From Acinetobacter sp. WU_MDCI_Axc73 (GTDB lineage Bacteria > Pseudomonadota > Gammaproteobacteria > Pseudomonadales > Moraxellaceae): a stretch of 64,000 nt of DNA. Shown in pieces: positions 9,128-17,649 of this stretch. The stretch is from positions 62,001-126,000 of the forward strand of contig NZ_JAHPRO010000006.1 of NCBI RefSeq assembly GCF_025562455.1, given 5' to 3'. Position numbers and translations under genes: made by a program. The notes beneath the pieces are model-generated. The model was not told where the DNA came from. It searched no databases and worked only from the letters and a program-made list of their open reading frames with translations. Within the stretch, counting starts at the first letter, position 1, and every line of letters begins with the position of its first letter.

Positions 9128-10354
9128 ATGAAAAAACATAATGTACTTAATCTTAGTCTATCATTTATAAACCCTGTTTTAGGTGGATTATTTTCTTTAA
9201 AGGATTTATTGATTGGTCGAGATGCATCCTTAACTTTTTCTTTTTGTATCGCTTTGATTAGTGTTTATCTACCAGTAATGTGGGACACATCAGTCAACTT
9301 TTTTTCTGCCTATTATGGAACTTATAGTGGTGGTTTGAATGATTGGTTAAATCCTTATGTGTCAATTCCATCTTATTTTATGTTTCATTATGGAATTGAT
9401 TTTTATTTTTTTATTTTTTTGTATGTTTTTTTTATTAGCTATGTTTGGACGAAAGTTGTTTTTTACTCGACTCTAGAATTGGATGTAAAATATAAGTTTT
9501 TTATAATATTTTCTGTTTTATTTTTTTCTTTCACTTATTATGATTTTTTACTGCTAACTAGGTCAATGCTAGCAACATCTGTTTTTTTCTATTACATTTT
9601 TTTTGTTAAGAATAAATCATTATTGAAAGGATTTATTTTTTTTGCACTTTCTATATATATACATTTTTTTATTTTTTTGTTTTTAATTTTATTCTTGTTA
9701 TCTAAGTTTGATATAAATGTTAAAATTATCAAGGTATTACTGCTTTTTTCATTAGTTGTAGGTTTTTTTCTCCCCCAAATTATACATTTATTTTCTGGCT
9801 TAATTACAGGTATTCCATTAGTTGGTAATAGCATTTACTATTATATTTTTAGTGATACTTATGGTGTGCAGAGTTTTAGCTTAGGCGAGTTGATAAAGAG
9901 ACTGTTTGTATTGTTTTTTGTATTCATAACTAGCTTTTTTGCTTCTAGTTACGCTAAAGAAAATTCTCGGTTATTGGTTTATCTTGGTTGTTTTTGCTTA
10001 ATTTTTTCTGGTTTTTTTACATTTTTTGAGCGAACTTTTTTAGCGTTTAGTTTCTTATGCCCTTGTATATTTGCTTTTCAAGTTCCTAAAAATGTTAAAT
10101 ATTTAATCTCATTTATGATTTTTGTTCGTGGTTCTATGAGCTACATTCCTTTATTATTTTTTGCTTATTTTGTTTCAGTAAATGGTATTGATAATGTTAT
10201 TCCTGATAAAGGTTTGAGAAACAAAATTGCAGCAAAACCACTATATTATTCTACACCTTTGCTTTTAGATATTCACAATAATGGGTACTCTGATTTTGTT
10301 TTATTGAATCATTCGGTTGCTAAGGTAGCTCCTATTACTGAATTAAATGACTAG
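9128..10354 (+). CDS. wzy: Wzy capsule polymerase, EpsG-like
   Basis: Inner-membrane polymerase expected to join repeat units in the periplasm. The 408-residue protein is strongly hydrophobic with ten or more probable helices. The N-terminal YLPVMWDTSVNFFSAYY resembles the EpsG family pattern around the first large periplasmic loop. It is the only multi-spanning protein in the locus besides Wzx and so is the polymerase by elimination. Sequence conservation in Wzy proteins is poor, so the assignment rests mainly on topology and context. Base composition is among the most AT-rich in the window. Confidence 0.82.
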   Translation: MKKHNVLNLSLSFINPVLGGLFSLKDLLIGRDASLTFSFCIALISVYLPVMWDTSVNFFSAYYGTYSGGLNDWLNPYVSIPSYFMFHYGIDFYFFIFLYVFFISYVWTKVVFYSTLELDVKYKFFIIFSVLFFSFTYYDFLLLTRSMLATSVFFYYIFFVKNKSLLKGFIFFALSIYIHFFIFLFLILFLLSKFDINVKIIKVLLLFSLVVGFFLPQIIHLFSGLITGIPLVGNSIYYYIFSDTYGVQSFSLGELIKRLFVLFFVFITSFFASSYAKENSRLLVYLGCFCLIFSGFFTFFERTFLAFSFLCPCIFAFQVPKNVKYLISFMIFVRGSMSYIPLLFFAYFVSVNGIDNVIPDKGLRNKIAAKPLYYSTPLLLDIHNNGYSDFVLLNHSVAKVAPITELND

Positions 10355-10370
10355 TTGAGTCTTAAGCATT

Positions 10371-11201
10371 ATGAAGATTGCAATATTAGTACTTGCCCAT
10401 AAACCAATTTACTATTACGAGCAGCTTGCCTTAGAAAACAGCGACTTACTTTTTTTTATTCACTTTGATAAAAAATGCAATTATCCAGAAACTCACCTTA
10501 AAAATATGATTTATATAGATAAGGAATATCGAGTTGATGTTAAATGGGGTGGGTTTTCTCAAGTTCAAGCTATGCTGAATATTTTTCAGTATGCTCTAAG
10601 TTATAGTGAAGAAATTGAGTATTTCCATCTTATAAGCGGTGAAGAAGTTTTATTATTGTCAAATAATCAAGTATTTGAAAAACTTTCTTGGGATACTTCT
10701 GAAATTTTCATAGAACTAATTAATTCAAAGCCGCATCGATATCGTGTTAGATTTCCTGCTATACATGTTGAGACAAAATGGCAAAGGAAACCTTTAGGCA
10801 AAGTCGTTACTTTAATGTTAAAAATTCTGGATAAAATTTTTCCTACATCTAAACAAATTTGGTTTGGTAGTAACTGGTTTTCAATCAAACGGAATGAATT
10901 ATTGACGCTAATAAATCATATTTCTCAGGAGGATTTAACTTTTTTTCGTAAAAGACTAAACCCAGATGAACATTTTTTTCAATATTTGATTATTAAAGCT
11001 AAATTACAGAAACAAGTTAGTGAATTGGGGAATAAAAGATCTATCATATTTGATAAAAACTATAATAATGGGAATAATCCTATTTATTTGAATTTAGATC
11101 AACTTGTTAATATTTCTAATGAACATCAATATTTATTTGCGCGTAAAGTTCATATTAAAGAGCAGTTGGAGTTTTTTGAAAAGGTAAATGCAAGTGTCTG
11201 A
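10371..11201 (+). CDS. GT14 'Branch'-type glycosyltransferase (core-2/I-branching family)
   Basis: The 276-residue protein begins MKIAILVLAHKPIYYYEQL and continues with FFIHFDKK, VKWGGFSQVQAMLNIFQYAL and YFHLISGEE. These are the hallmarks of the GT14/Branch family (PF02485), first known for animal beta-1,6-GlcNAc and xylosyl transferases. In bacteria, members of this family occur in capsule and LPS loci and add a hexose or N-acetylhexosamine, often as a branch. It overlaps the next gene by 14 bp. Donor and position are unknown. Confidence 0.83.
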   Translation: MKIAILVLAHKPIYYYEQLALENSDLLFFIHFDKKCNYPETHLKNMIYIDKEYRVDVKWGGFSQVQAMLNIFQYALSYSEEIEYFHLISGEEVLLLSNNQVFEKLSWDTSEIFIELINSKPHRYRVRFPAIHVETKWQRKPLGKVVTLMLKILDKIFPTSKQIWFGSNWFSIKRNELLTLINHISQEDLTFFRKRLNPDEHFFQYLIIKAKLQKQVSELGNKRSIIFDKNYNNGNNPIYLNLDQLVNISNEHQYLFARKVHIKEQLEFFEKVNASV

Positions 11202-12033
11202 TTTAAATTATTTCTCTGTGCTTATTTCACTTTATTATAAAGAAGATCCTTTGTTTTTAGATCAATGCTTTGAAAGTATTTGGAATGATCAAACGATTAA
11301 ACCCTCAGAAATTATTCTTGTTTTGGATGGTCCGCTTGGAAACCTACTACAACAGAGAGTAGTATTTTGGGAAAATATGATTGGTAAAAAATTAAAAGTG
11401 ATTCTCTTACCTCAAAATATGGGGTTGGCAAGAGCATTAAATGAAGGTTTAAAACATTGTTCAAATGATTGGGTATTTCGTATGGATACAGATGATATTT
11501 GTATGCCTAATCGTTTTGAAAAGCAGCTTGCTTTTATTAAGCAAAACCCTGAGGTTGTGTTATTTGGTGGTCAGGTGATTGAATTTAATAAAAAAATATC
11601 AGATTCTGATGTGCTTAAAGCTGTTCCAATTGATTTTGATGAAATCAAAAAATTTGCACAAAAGCGTTGTCCATTTAATCACATGGCTGTTGTTTATAAA
11701 AAGTCTGTCATTGAAAAATTAGGTGGCTATCAACACCATTTGTATATGGAAGACTATAACCTATGGCTACGTGTCATTGGTGCAGGTTATAAAGTTGGAA
11801 ATTTAACTGATATTATTGTCTATGCACGAGTGGGTAATGGTATGCATGCCCGTCGTAAAGGTTACCAATACATTAAAAGTGAAAAACAGTTACGAGATTT
11901 AAAAAAACAACTAAAACTACAATCCCCCATTCATGCTAATATGTTGTTCCTAGTGAGATCTTTATTTAGATTATTACCTGCAAGTATGCTCGGTAAAATT
12001 TATAATTTGTTCCTTCGTAAAAGGACTAAATAA
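11188..12033 (+). CDS. Family 2 glycosyltransferase, AmsE-like
   Basis: GT-A enzyme of 281 residues, with SVLISLYYKEDPLFLDQC and ILVLDGPLG near the start and the metal-binding RMDTDD (98-103). Its position directly upstream of the initial transferase gene is the place where Acinetobacter K loci usually carry the transferase adding the second sugar to the ItrA-primed lipid; that role is inference from position. The ATG at 11188 lies inside the preceding gene (14 bp overlap). A later start would cut into the first beta strand of the fold. Confidence 0.85.
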   Translation: MQVSDLNYFSVLISLYYKEDPLFLDQCFESIWNDQTIKPSEIILVLDGPLGNLLQQRVVFWENMIGKKLKVILLPQNMGLARALNEGLKHCSNDWVFRMDTDDICMPNRFEKQLAFIKQNPEVVLFGGQVIEFNKKISDSDVLKAVPIDFDEIKKFAQKRCPFNHMAVVYKKSVIEKLGGYQHHLYMEDYNLWLRVIGAGYKVGNLTDIIVYARVGNGMHARRKGYQYIKSEKQLRDLKKQLKLQSPIHANMLFLVRSLFRLLPASMLGKIYNLFLRKRTK

Positions 12034-12048
12034 TAGAGTTATAGTGTA

Positions 12049-12666
12049 ATGAAAAGACTGATTGATATTTTTATCTCATTGATAGCATTAGTAATTTTGT
12101 CGCCGATATTCTTCATGGTCATGTACAAAGTTCGGAAAAATCTTGGTTCCCCAATCTTCTTTTATCAAGAGCGACCAGGTAAAGATGGTAAACTTTTCAA
12201 GATGATTAAGTTTCGGTCTATGAAAGATGCTTTTGACAAAGAAGGCAATGCCTTGCCTGATGAAAAGCGTATAACTCCTTTTGGACAAAAATTACGTTCG
12301 ACCTCACTCGATGAAATGCCCCAACTCATCAATGTGCTTAAGGGTGATATGAGTGTGGTCGGTCCACGTCCTATGCTAAAAGAATTTGTTGAGCTATATT
12401 CACCAGAACAAGCGAGACGTTTAGAAGTGCGTCCAGGTATGACGGGACTTGCTCAAGTCAGTGGTCGTAATGAGTTGGACTATGAAGAGCGTTTTAAATG
12501 TGATGTCTGGTATGTAGACAATCATAATGTTTGGGTTGACTTTAAACTTATGTTTAAAACCGTTGAAGTCATGACCAAACGTGAGGGCATTAATGCGCCT
12601 GGACATGTAGGGCCTTCTTTATTTAAAGGCAACAATGTCCAAGAGCAAGATGAAGTCAAATCTTAA
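12049..12666 (+). CDS. itrA: ItrA initial sugar-phosphate transferase
   Basis: Monotopic polyprenyl-phosphate sugar-1-phosphate transferase that starts the capsule repeat (and, in Acinetobacter, O-linked glycan). The 205 residues give the short PglC-like form. A hydrophobic re-entrant helix occupies about 8-25, the basic KFRSM motif lies near 54-58, and STSLDEMPQL carries the Asp88-Glu89 dyad. DMSVVGPRP lies near 100-108 and VRPGMTGLAQ follows. These features place it in PF02397. Several ItrA classes exist, using GalNAc, GlcNAc, FucNAc or QuiNAc4NAc; the class cannot be fixed by eye. Confidence 0.93.
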   Translation: MKRLIDIFISLIALVILSPIFFMVMYKVRKNLGSPIFFYQERPGKDGKLFKMIKFRSMKDAFDKEGNALPDEKRITPFGQKLRSTSLDEMPQLINVLKGDMSVVGPRPMLKEFVELYSPEQARRLEVRPGMTGLAQVSGRNELDYEERFKCDVWYVDNHNVWVDFKLMFKTVEVMTKREGINAPGHVGPSLFKGNNVQEQDEVKS

Positions 12667-12694
12667 ATTTTTATCAAAATAGTAATATTTTCAA

Positions 12695-13570
12695 ATGATC
12701 AAAAAAGCAATTTTACCAGTAGCAGGTTTGGGTACTCGATTTCTTCCTGCAAGCAAATCGATTCCCAAGGAAATGGTCACGGTAGTTGATCGTCCAGCCA
12801 TTGAATACGTGGTACGTGAAGCGGTTGCAGCGGGCATTGAGCAAATTATTTTAGTAACACATTCATCTAAAGCTTCCATTGAAAACTATTTTGATCGTAA
12901 TTTTGAGCTCGAAACCACTTTAGAAAATAAAAAGAAATTTGATCTGCTCAAAGAAATTACAGATATTGTTCCTGCCCATGTGAGTGTGGTGAGTGTGCGT
13001 CAGCCACAACCTTTAGGTCTGGGTCATGCAGTACTGTGTGCAAAAAGTATCGTTGGAACAGATGATTTTGCTGTGCTATTGCCAGATGTGCTGGTGAAAG
13101 CATCATTTGAACAAAATGATTTGGCTCGTATGATTCAGCGTTATAACGAAGTATCCGCTGCCCAAATTATGGTAGAGGCTGTACCTGATGATTCAGTAGA
13201 TCAATATGGAATTGTCGATGTCGCATTGATTCCAGAAAAAGGTCAAAGTCAAATCATGCAGGGGATTGTAGAAAAACCTGTGGTGGGTGCTGCACCATCT
13301 AATCTTTCAGTGGTGGGTCGTTATGTTTTACCTGCCAAGATTATGCAGCTCTTGGAGCAAACACCAAAGGGTGCAGGTAATGAAGTCCAGTTGACTGATG
13401 CAATTGCCATGTTACAACAGACAGAAAGTGTTGAAGCCTATCGTATGCAGGGACAAACTTTTGACTGTGGAAGTAAGTTAGGCTATTTAAAAGCAGTATT
13501 GCATTATGGAATTGAACACCCAAAGTTGGGTGATGATTTTAAAGCATTGATTCGTGAGTTATCTCTTTAA
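12695..13570 (+). CDS. galU: GalU UTP-glucose-1-phosphate uridylyltransferase
   Basis: Makes UDP-glucose from UTP and glucose-1-phosphate. The 291-residue protein opens with the pyrophosphorylase signature GLGTRFLPASKSIPKEM and contains VEKP in the central domain, as in bacterial GalU. It is the first gene of the conserved galU-ugd-gpi-gne1 supply module of Acinetobacter K loci. GC content rises again here relative to the serotype-specific centre. Confidence 0.96.
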   Translation: MIKKAILPVAGLGTRFLPASKSIPKEMVTVVDRPAIEYVVREAVAAGIEQIILVTHSSKASIENYFDRNFELETTLENKKKFDLLKEITDIVPAHVSVVSVRQPQPLGLGHAVLCAKSIVGTDDFAVLLPDVLVKASFEQNDLARMIQRYNEVSAAQIMVEAVPDDSVDQYGIVDVALIPEKGQSQIMQGIVEKPVVGAAPSNLSVVGRYVLPAKIMQLLEQTPKGAGNEVQLTDAIAMLQQTESVEAYRMQGQTFDCGSKLGYLKAVLHYGIEHPKLGDDFKALIRELSL

Positions 13571-13595
13571 ACTTATAAGACCTTAGGTATAAAAA

Positions 13596-14861
13596 ATGAA
13601 GATTGCGATATTGGGCAGCACATTGCAGGCTGGTGTAATGGCAGCGTTGTTGGCCGAGTATGGCAATCAAATCTATTGGTGCTGTCAGCATTCGCATCTA
13701 TCTGCAAAAATAACAACAATTCAATATCAGGATGAAGAAGTAAACCGTCGTTTAGCCAAACAGCGTGATAACAAAGCATTATTTCAAACGACTTTTGTAG
13801 ATATTCCACTTGATATCGATGCTTATCTATTTTGTTATAGTCCAGCAGAGTTTGAACTTGCGCTCAATACACTGAAAGAAATTGCATTACGACCAATTAT
13901 TCATCCACGTTTGATGGTGAATGGCTCAACCTTTGGCCTACATGGCACAGATAAGCTTAAAGCAATCATGCCGAATGATTATTGGGTGTATTGTCCTGAT
14001 GTTATTCAGGAAGGCAATGCGATGAATAGTATTTTGAATGTTAAACACATTATCATTGGGGTTGAGGCGGATGCGGCTAAAGTCATGATGGAAGAATTGC
14101 TTCGCCCATTTTTCCCTTATCAAAATCAATATTTGTTTATGCCAATTTTGGATGCTGAATTTACCAAACTCAGTATTTCAGGCATGTTAGCGACGCGAAT
14201 CAGTTATATGAATGATTTGGCTGTGGTCGCCGAAAAATTAGGCATAGATATTGCGAATGTGCAGCAGGGAATGGGCGCGGATACTCGTATTGGTTCGGCC
14301 TATTTATCAGCGGGTGCAGGTTTTGGGGGGGAGAATTTCTCGCATGATATTTTGACCCTATCTAGCGAAGTTTCAAAGAGTGGGGCGAAAAGCCGTTTAT
14401 TAGAGCAGGTCTGGGAAATTAACGAGCAACAAAAAGAAATTCTATTTCGTAAACTTTGGAATTATTACCATTCAGATTTAAAAGGCAAAACCATTGCCAT
14501 CTGGGGCGCTGCATTTAAAGAAAATACATCAAGTATTCATAATTCTCCTATTCATGCGATGTTGGCCGCATTATGGGCACAAGGTGCTAAGGTGCAACTG
14601 CATGATCCACAGGCTTTACAAGAAATTTATAAAATGTATGGTGAGCGAGATGACTTGATTTTGAGTCTAGACGCTTATGACGTAGTGCAAAATGCAGATG
14701 CACTTTGTGTGATTACCGCATGGAAGCAATATTATAGCCCTGATTATAAAAAACTACAGCAAACTATGCGGCATCCGCTTATTCTGGATGGACGTAATCT
14801 TTATGATCCTGATTTTGTAAAAGCTCAGGGTTTCGCCTATGAAGGTGTTGGTCGGCTATGA
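13596..14861 (+). CDS. ugd: Ugd-like UDP-glucose 6-dehydrogenase homologue lacking the catalytic Cys
   Basis: By position and three-domain length (421 residues) this is the gene called ugd in Acinetobacter K loci, annotated as converting UDP-glucose to UDP-glucuronate. The active-site segment reads [10 protein letters not shown], where active family members have G-GG-(S/H)-C: residue 247 is Asn (AAT, 14334-14336). The N-terminal dinucleotide loop reads GSTLQAG, without the second and third glycines of GxGxxG, and no acidic residue ends the second strand. The conserved Lys of DAEFTK is kept. The frame is clean and the gene is coupled to gpi by a 4 bp overlap, so it is not decaying. Whether it is catalytic is open. 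Confidence 0.85.
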   Translation: MKIAILGSTLQAGVMAALLAEYGNQIYWCCQHSHLSAKITTIQYQDEEVNRRLAKQRDNKALFQTTFVDIPLDIDAYLFCYSPAEFELALNTLKEIALRPIIHPRLMVNGSTFGLHGTDKLKAIMPNDYWVYCPDVIQEGNAMNSILNVKHIIIGVEADAAKVMMEELLRPFFPYQNQYLFMPILDAEFTKLSISGMLATRISYMNDLAVVAEKLGIDIANVQQGMGADTRIGSAYLSAGAGFGGENFSHDILTLSSEVSKSGAKSRLLEQVWEINEQQKEILFRKLWNYYHSDLKGKTIAIWGAAFKENTSSIHNSPIHAMLAALWAQGAKVQLHDPQALQEIYKMYGERDDLILSLDAYDVVQNADALCVITAWKQYYSPDYKKLQQTMRHPLILDGRNLYDPDFVKAQGFAYEGVGRL

Positions 14862-16531
14862 ATGAAAATATTGAAAAATTTCCAAAGCAAAATAAACAAT
14901 CAGCAGTAATACAACTTCAATCTCTTGCTGAGAAGATGCAAGACATGCATCTGAATCAATTATTTGAACAACAAAATGATCGATTTGAGCAGTTTTCATT
15001 GGGTTGCGATGATTTGACTTTCGATTTTAGTAAGCATCGAGTCAATCAAGACATAATACAGTCTTTGGTTACTTGGGCTGAGTCTAAACACTTAAGTCAA
15101 TGGATTAAAAGATTATTTTCTGAAGAACAAATTAACTATACTGAGCAACGCGCTGCCATGCATTGGGCATTACGCCTGCCTAAAAACACCGTACAGTTTC
15201 CAACCCTTTCAAAGCAAGTGCATACGCAACTGGATCGGATGTTCCACTTGGTAGAAAAAATTCATGCGGGGCAATATCGCGGTGTTACTGGTGAGGTGAT
15301 TCAGGATGTCGTGAATATTGGTGTGGGAGGGTCGGATCTAGGACCACTCATGGTCAATCATGCTTTGTCTGATTTTAAAGTGCCAACAGCAAAACCATTG
15401 GACGTACATTTCGTATCGACGATGGATGGTAGCCAGCTTTCCGACTTATTACATCAGTTACGTCCAGAAACGACACTGTTTATTATTTCTTCCAAGTCAT
15501 TTGGTACGATTGATACCTTATCTAATGCCGAAACAGTACGTTTATGGTTAGAAAAATCTTTGGGACGCCGCGATTGTGTCTTAAAAAGCCATTTTATTGG
15601 AGTATCAACCAAACCTGAAAAAATGACTGAATGGGGGATTCATCCTGACAATCAATTCCTGCTTTGGGATTGGGTCGGTGGACGTTATTCGCTATGGTCA
15701 TGCATTGGTTTACCGATTGCGCTTAAAGTGGGTATTGAAGGATTTCAGGAACTGTTGGCCGGTGCTTATCTAATTGATCAACATTTTCGTCAGACCCCAT
15801 TTCATGAAAATGTCCCAGTGATGATGGGATTGCTTGGGGCATGGAATACTAACTATTTAAACATGCAAACCCATGCAGTCTTGCCTTATGATGGTCGCTT
15901 AAAATATTTTGCCTCTTATCTGCAACAGTTGGAAATGGAGTCGAATGGGAAGTCGGTTCAACGTAATAATGACAAAGTAGAATCAAACACCTGCCCGATC
16001 GTTTGGGGTGAAGTTGGGCCAAATGCACAGCATGCTTTTTATCAGTTGTTACATCAAGGCACGCATGCGGTGAGTTGTGATTTTATCGCGCCGATTCATC
16101 GTTATAATGCTAATCATTTTACCTATGTTGAAAATGCTGAAGCATTGATTGAGCAACATCATTTGGCTTTATCCAACTGTTTGGCACAGTCTCGGCTTTT
16201 GGCCTTTGGTAATCAGGCTTTAGATCAAAAAGAGTTAGAAAATTTACCCATCTATAAACAGTATACGGGTAATCAACCAAGTTCGACTTTTTTAATTAAA
16301 GAGTTAAATCCAAAAACCTTAGGCATGCTGATTGCGCTATATGAACATAAGGTTTTTGTACAGTCTGTATTATGGAATATTAATCCCTTTGATCAATGGG
16401 GCGTGGAAAAAGGCAAGGAAATTGCCAATCAAATTTTACCGATCTTAAATGGTCAGCAACAAGAGACAGCACATCTGGATGCCTCAACGCGAGGTTTGAT
16501 TGAGTTGCTGCTTGGAAATAAAAAGGGTTAA
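14858..16531 (+). CDS. gpi: Gpi glucose-6-phosphate isomerase
   Basis: Interconverts glucose-6-phosphate and fructose-6-phosphate, linking gluconeogenesis to capsule sugar supply. The 557-residue length is normal. Signatures include [35 protein letters not shown] and the C-terminal [12 protein letters not shown]. The ATG overlaps the end of ugd (ATGA). Acinetobacter species commonly carry this as their gpi within the K locus. Confidence 0.97.
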   Translation: MNENIEKFPKQNKQSAVIQLQSLAEKMQDMHLNQLFEQQNDRFEQFSLGCDDLTFDFSKHRVNQDIIQSLVTWAESKHLSQWIKRLFSEEQINYTEQRAAMHWALRLPKNTVQFPTLSKQVHTQLDRMFHLVEKIHAGQYRGVTGEVIQDVVNIGVGGSDLGPLMVNHALSDFKVPTAKPLDVHFVSTMDGSQLSDLLHQLRPETTLFIISSKSFGTIDTLSNAETVRLWLEKSLGRRDCVLKSHFIGVSTKPEKMTEWGIHPDNQFLLWDWVGGRYSLWSCIGLPIALKVGIEGFQELLAGAYLIDQHFRQTPFHENVPVMMGLLGAWNTNYLNMQTHAVLPYDGRLKYFASYLQQLEMESNGKSVQRNNDKVESNTCPIVWGEVGPNAQHAFYQLLHQGTHAVSCDFIAPIHRYNANHFTYVENAEALIEQHHLALSNCLAQSRLLAFGNQALDQKELENLPIYKQYTGNQPSSTFLIKELNPKTLGMLIALYEHKVFVQSVLWNINPFDQWGVEKGKEIANQILPILNGQQQETAHLDASTRGLIELLLGNKKG

Positions 16532-16538
16532 GACAAAG

Positions 16539-17561
16539 ATGGCAAATATTTTAGTGACTGGCGGCGCTGGATATATCGGTTCACATACTTGTATTGAATT
16601 ACTCAATGCAAATTATGATGTCGTGGTATTTGATAACTTATCTAATAGTTCACTAGAATCACTGAAACGGGTTCAGGAATTGACAGGAAAATCTCTGACC
16701 TTTGTACAAGGTGATATTCGTAATAGTGAACAACTCGATCATGTGTTTGCACAGCATCAAATTGATGCGGTGATTCATTTTGCGGGTTTAAAGGCAGTCG
16801 GTGAAAGTCAACAGCAGCCCCTAATTTATTTTGATAATAATATTGCGGGAAGTATTAACCTCGTCAATGCCATGCAGCGTGCAGGTGTATTTAAATTGGT
16901 ATTTAGCTCATCTGCCACTGTTTATGATGAAGCCAATACCTCACCGCTCAATGAAGATATGCCAACGGGGATGCCATCGAACAATTATGGCTATACCAAA
17001 CTGATTGTTGAACAGTTACTACAAAAATTATCGATTGCCGATGAGCGATGGTCTATTGCTTTATTACGCTATTTTAATCCCGTTGGGGCGCACAAAAGTG
17101 GTCGTATTGGTGAAGACCCTCAAGGTGTTCCAAATAACTTAATGCCTTATGTGACTCAGGTCGCTGTGGGTCGCCGTGAAAAGTTAGCAATTTTTGGTCA
17201 TGATTATGACACTGTTGATGGAACAGGTGTGCGTGATTATATTCATGTTGTGGATTTAGCCAATGCACATTTATGTGCTCTCAATAACCGACTACAAAAT
17301 CTTGGTTGTCGTGCTTGGAATATTGGAACAGGAAATGGTTCATCGGTATTACAAGTCAAAAATACTTTTGAACAGGTCAATGGTGTTCCTGTCGCTTTTG
17401 AATTTGCACCACGTCGTGAAGGGGATGTCGCCACTTCTTTTGCCAATAATCAACGTGCAATGGATGAATTAGGCTGGACTGCAAACTACACGCTAGAAGA
17501 TATGCTGAAAGACAGTTGGTATTGGCAAAAACAAAATCCGAATGGTTATCGCCAAGATTAA
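16539..17561 (+). CDS. gne1: Gne1 UDP-glucose/UDP-GlcNAc 4-epimerase
   Basis: Short-chain dehydrogenase-type epimerase interconverting UDP-Glc/UDP-Gal and, for Gne1, UDP-GlcNAc/UDP-GalNAc. The 340-residue protein shows NILVTGGAGYIGSHTC, SSSATVY and the catalytic YGYTK (YxxxK). The ATG at 16539 is chosen over an upstream in-frame ATG at 16500, because the latter lies inside gpi and adds 13 residues ahead of the Rossmann fold; an AAAGGG ribosome-binding site precedes 16539. It would supply Gal/GalNAc donors and, with Gna, GalNAcA. Confidence 0.95.
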   Translation: MANILVTGGAGYIGSHTCIELLNANYDVVVFDNLSNSSLESLKRVQELTGKSLTFVQGDIRNSEQLDHVFAQHQIDAVIHFAGLKAVGESQQQPLIYFDNNIAGSINLVNAMQRAGVFKLVFSSSATVYDEANTSPLNEDMPTGMPSNNYGYTKLIVEQLLQKLSIADERWSIALLRYFNPVGAHKSGRIGEDPQGVPNNLMPYVTQVAVGRREKLAIFGHDYDTVDGTGVRDYIHVVDLANAHLCALNNRLQNLGCRAWNIGTGNGSSVLQVKNTFEQVNGVPVAFEFAPRREGDVATSFANNQRAMDELGWTANYTLEDMLKDSWYWQKQNPNGYRQD

Positions 17562-17580
17562 TGGGATAATCTGTCATGAA

Positions 17581-17616
17581 CATAAATAAAGTAGCTATTG
17601 CGCTACTTTATTTATG
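17581..17616. terminator. Perfect 15 bp hairpin between convergent gne1 and wzi-like gene
   Basis: The arms 17581-17595 and 17602-17616 are exact reverse complements around a 6-base loop. Each arm carries an A/T run on its outer side, so the structure can terminate transcription from both directions. Confidence 0.85.
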
Positions 17617-17649
17617 CAGGTTTTAGCTTGAAAAAGCTAGATGAATTTC

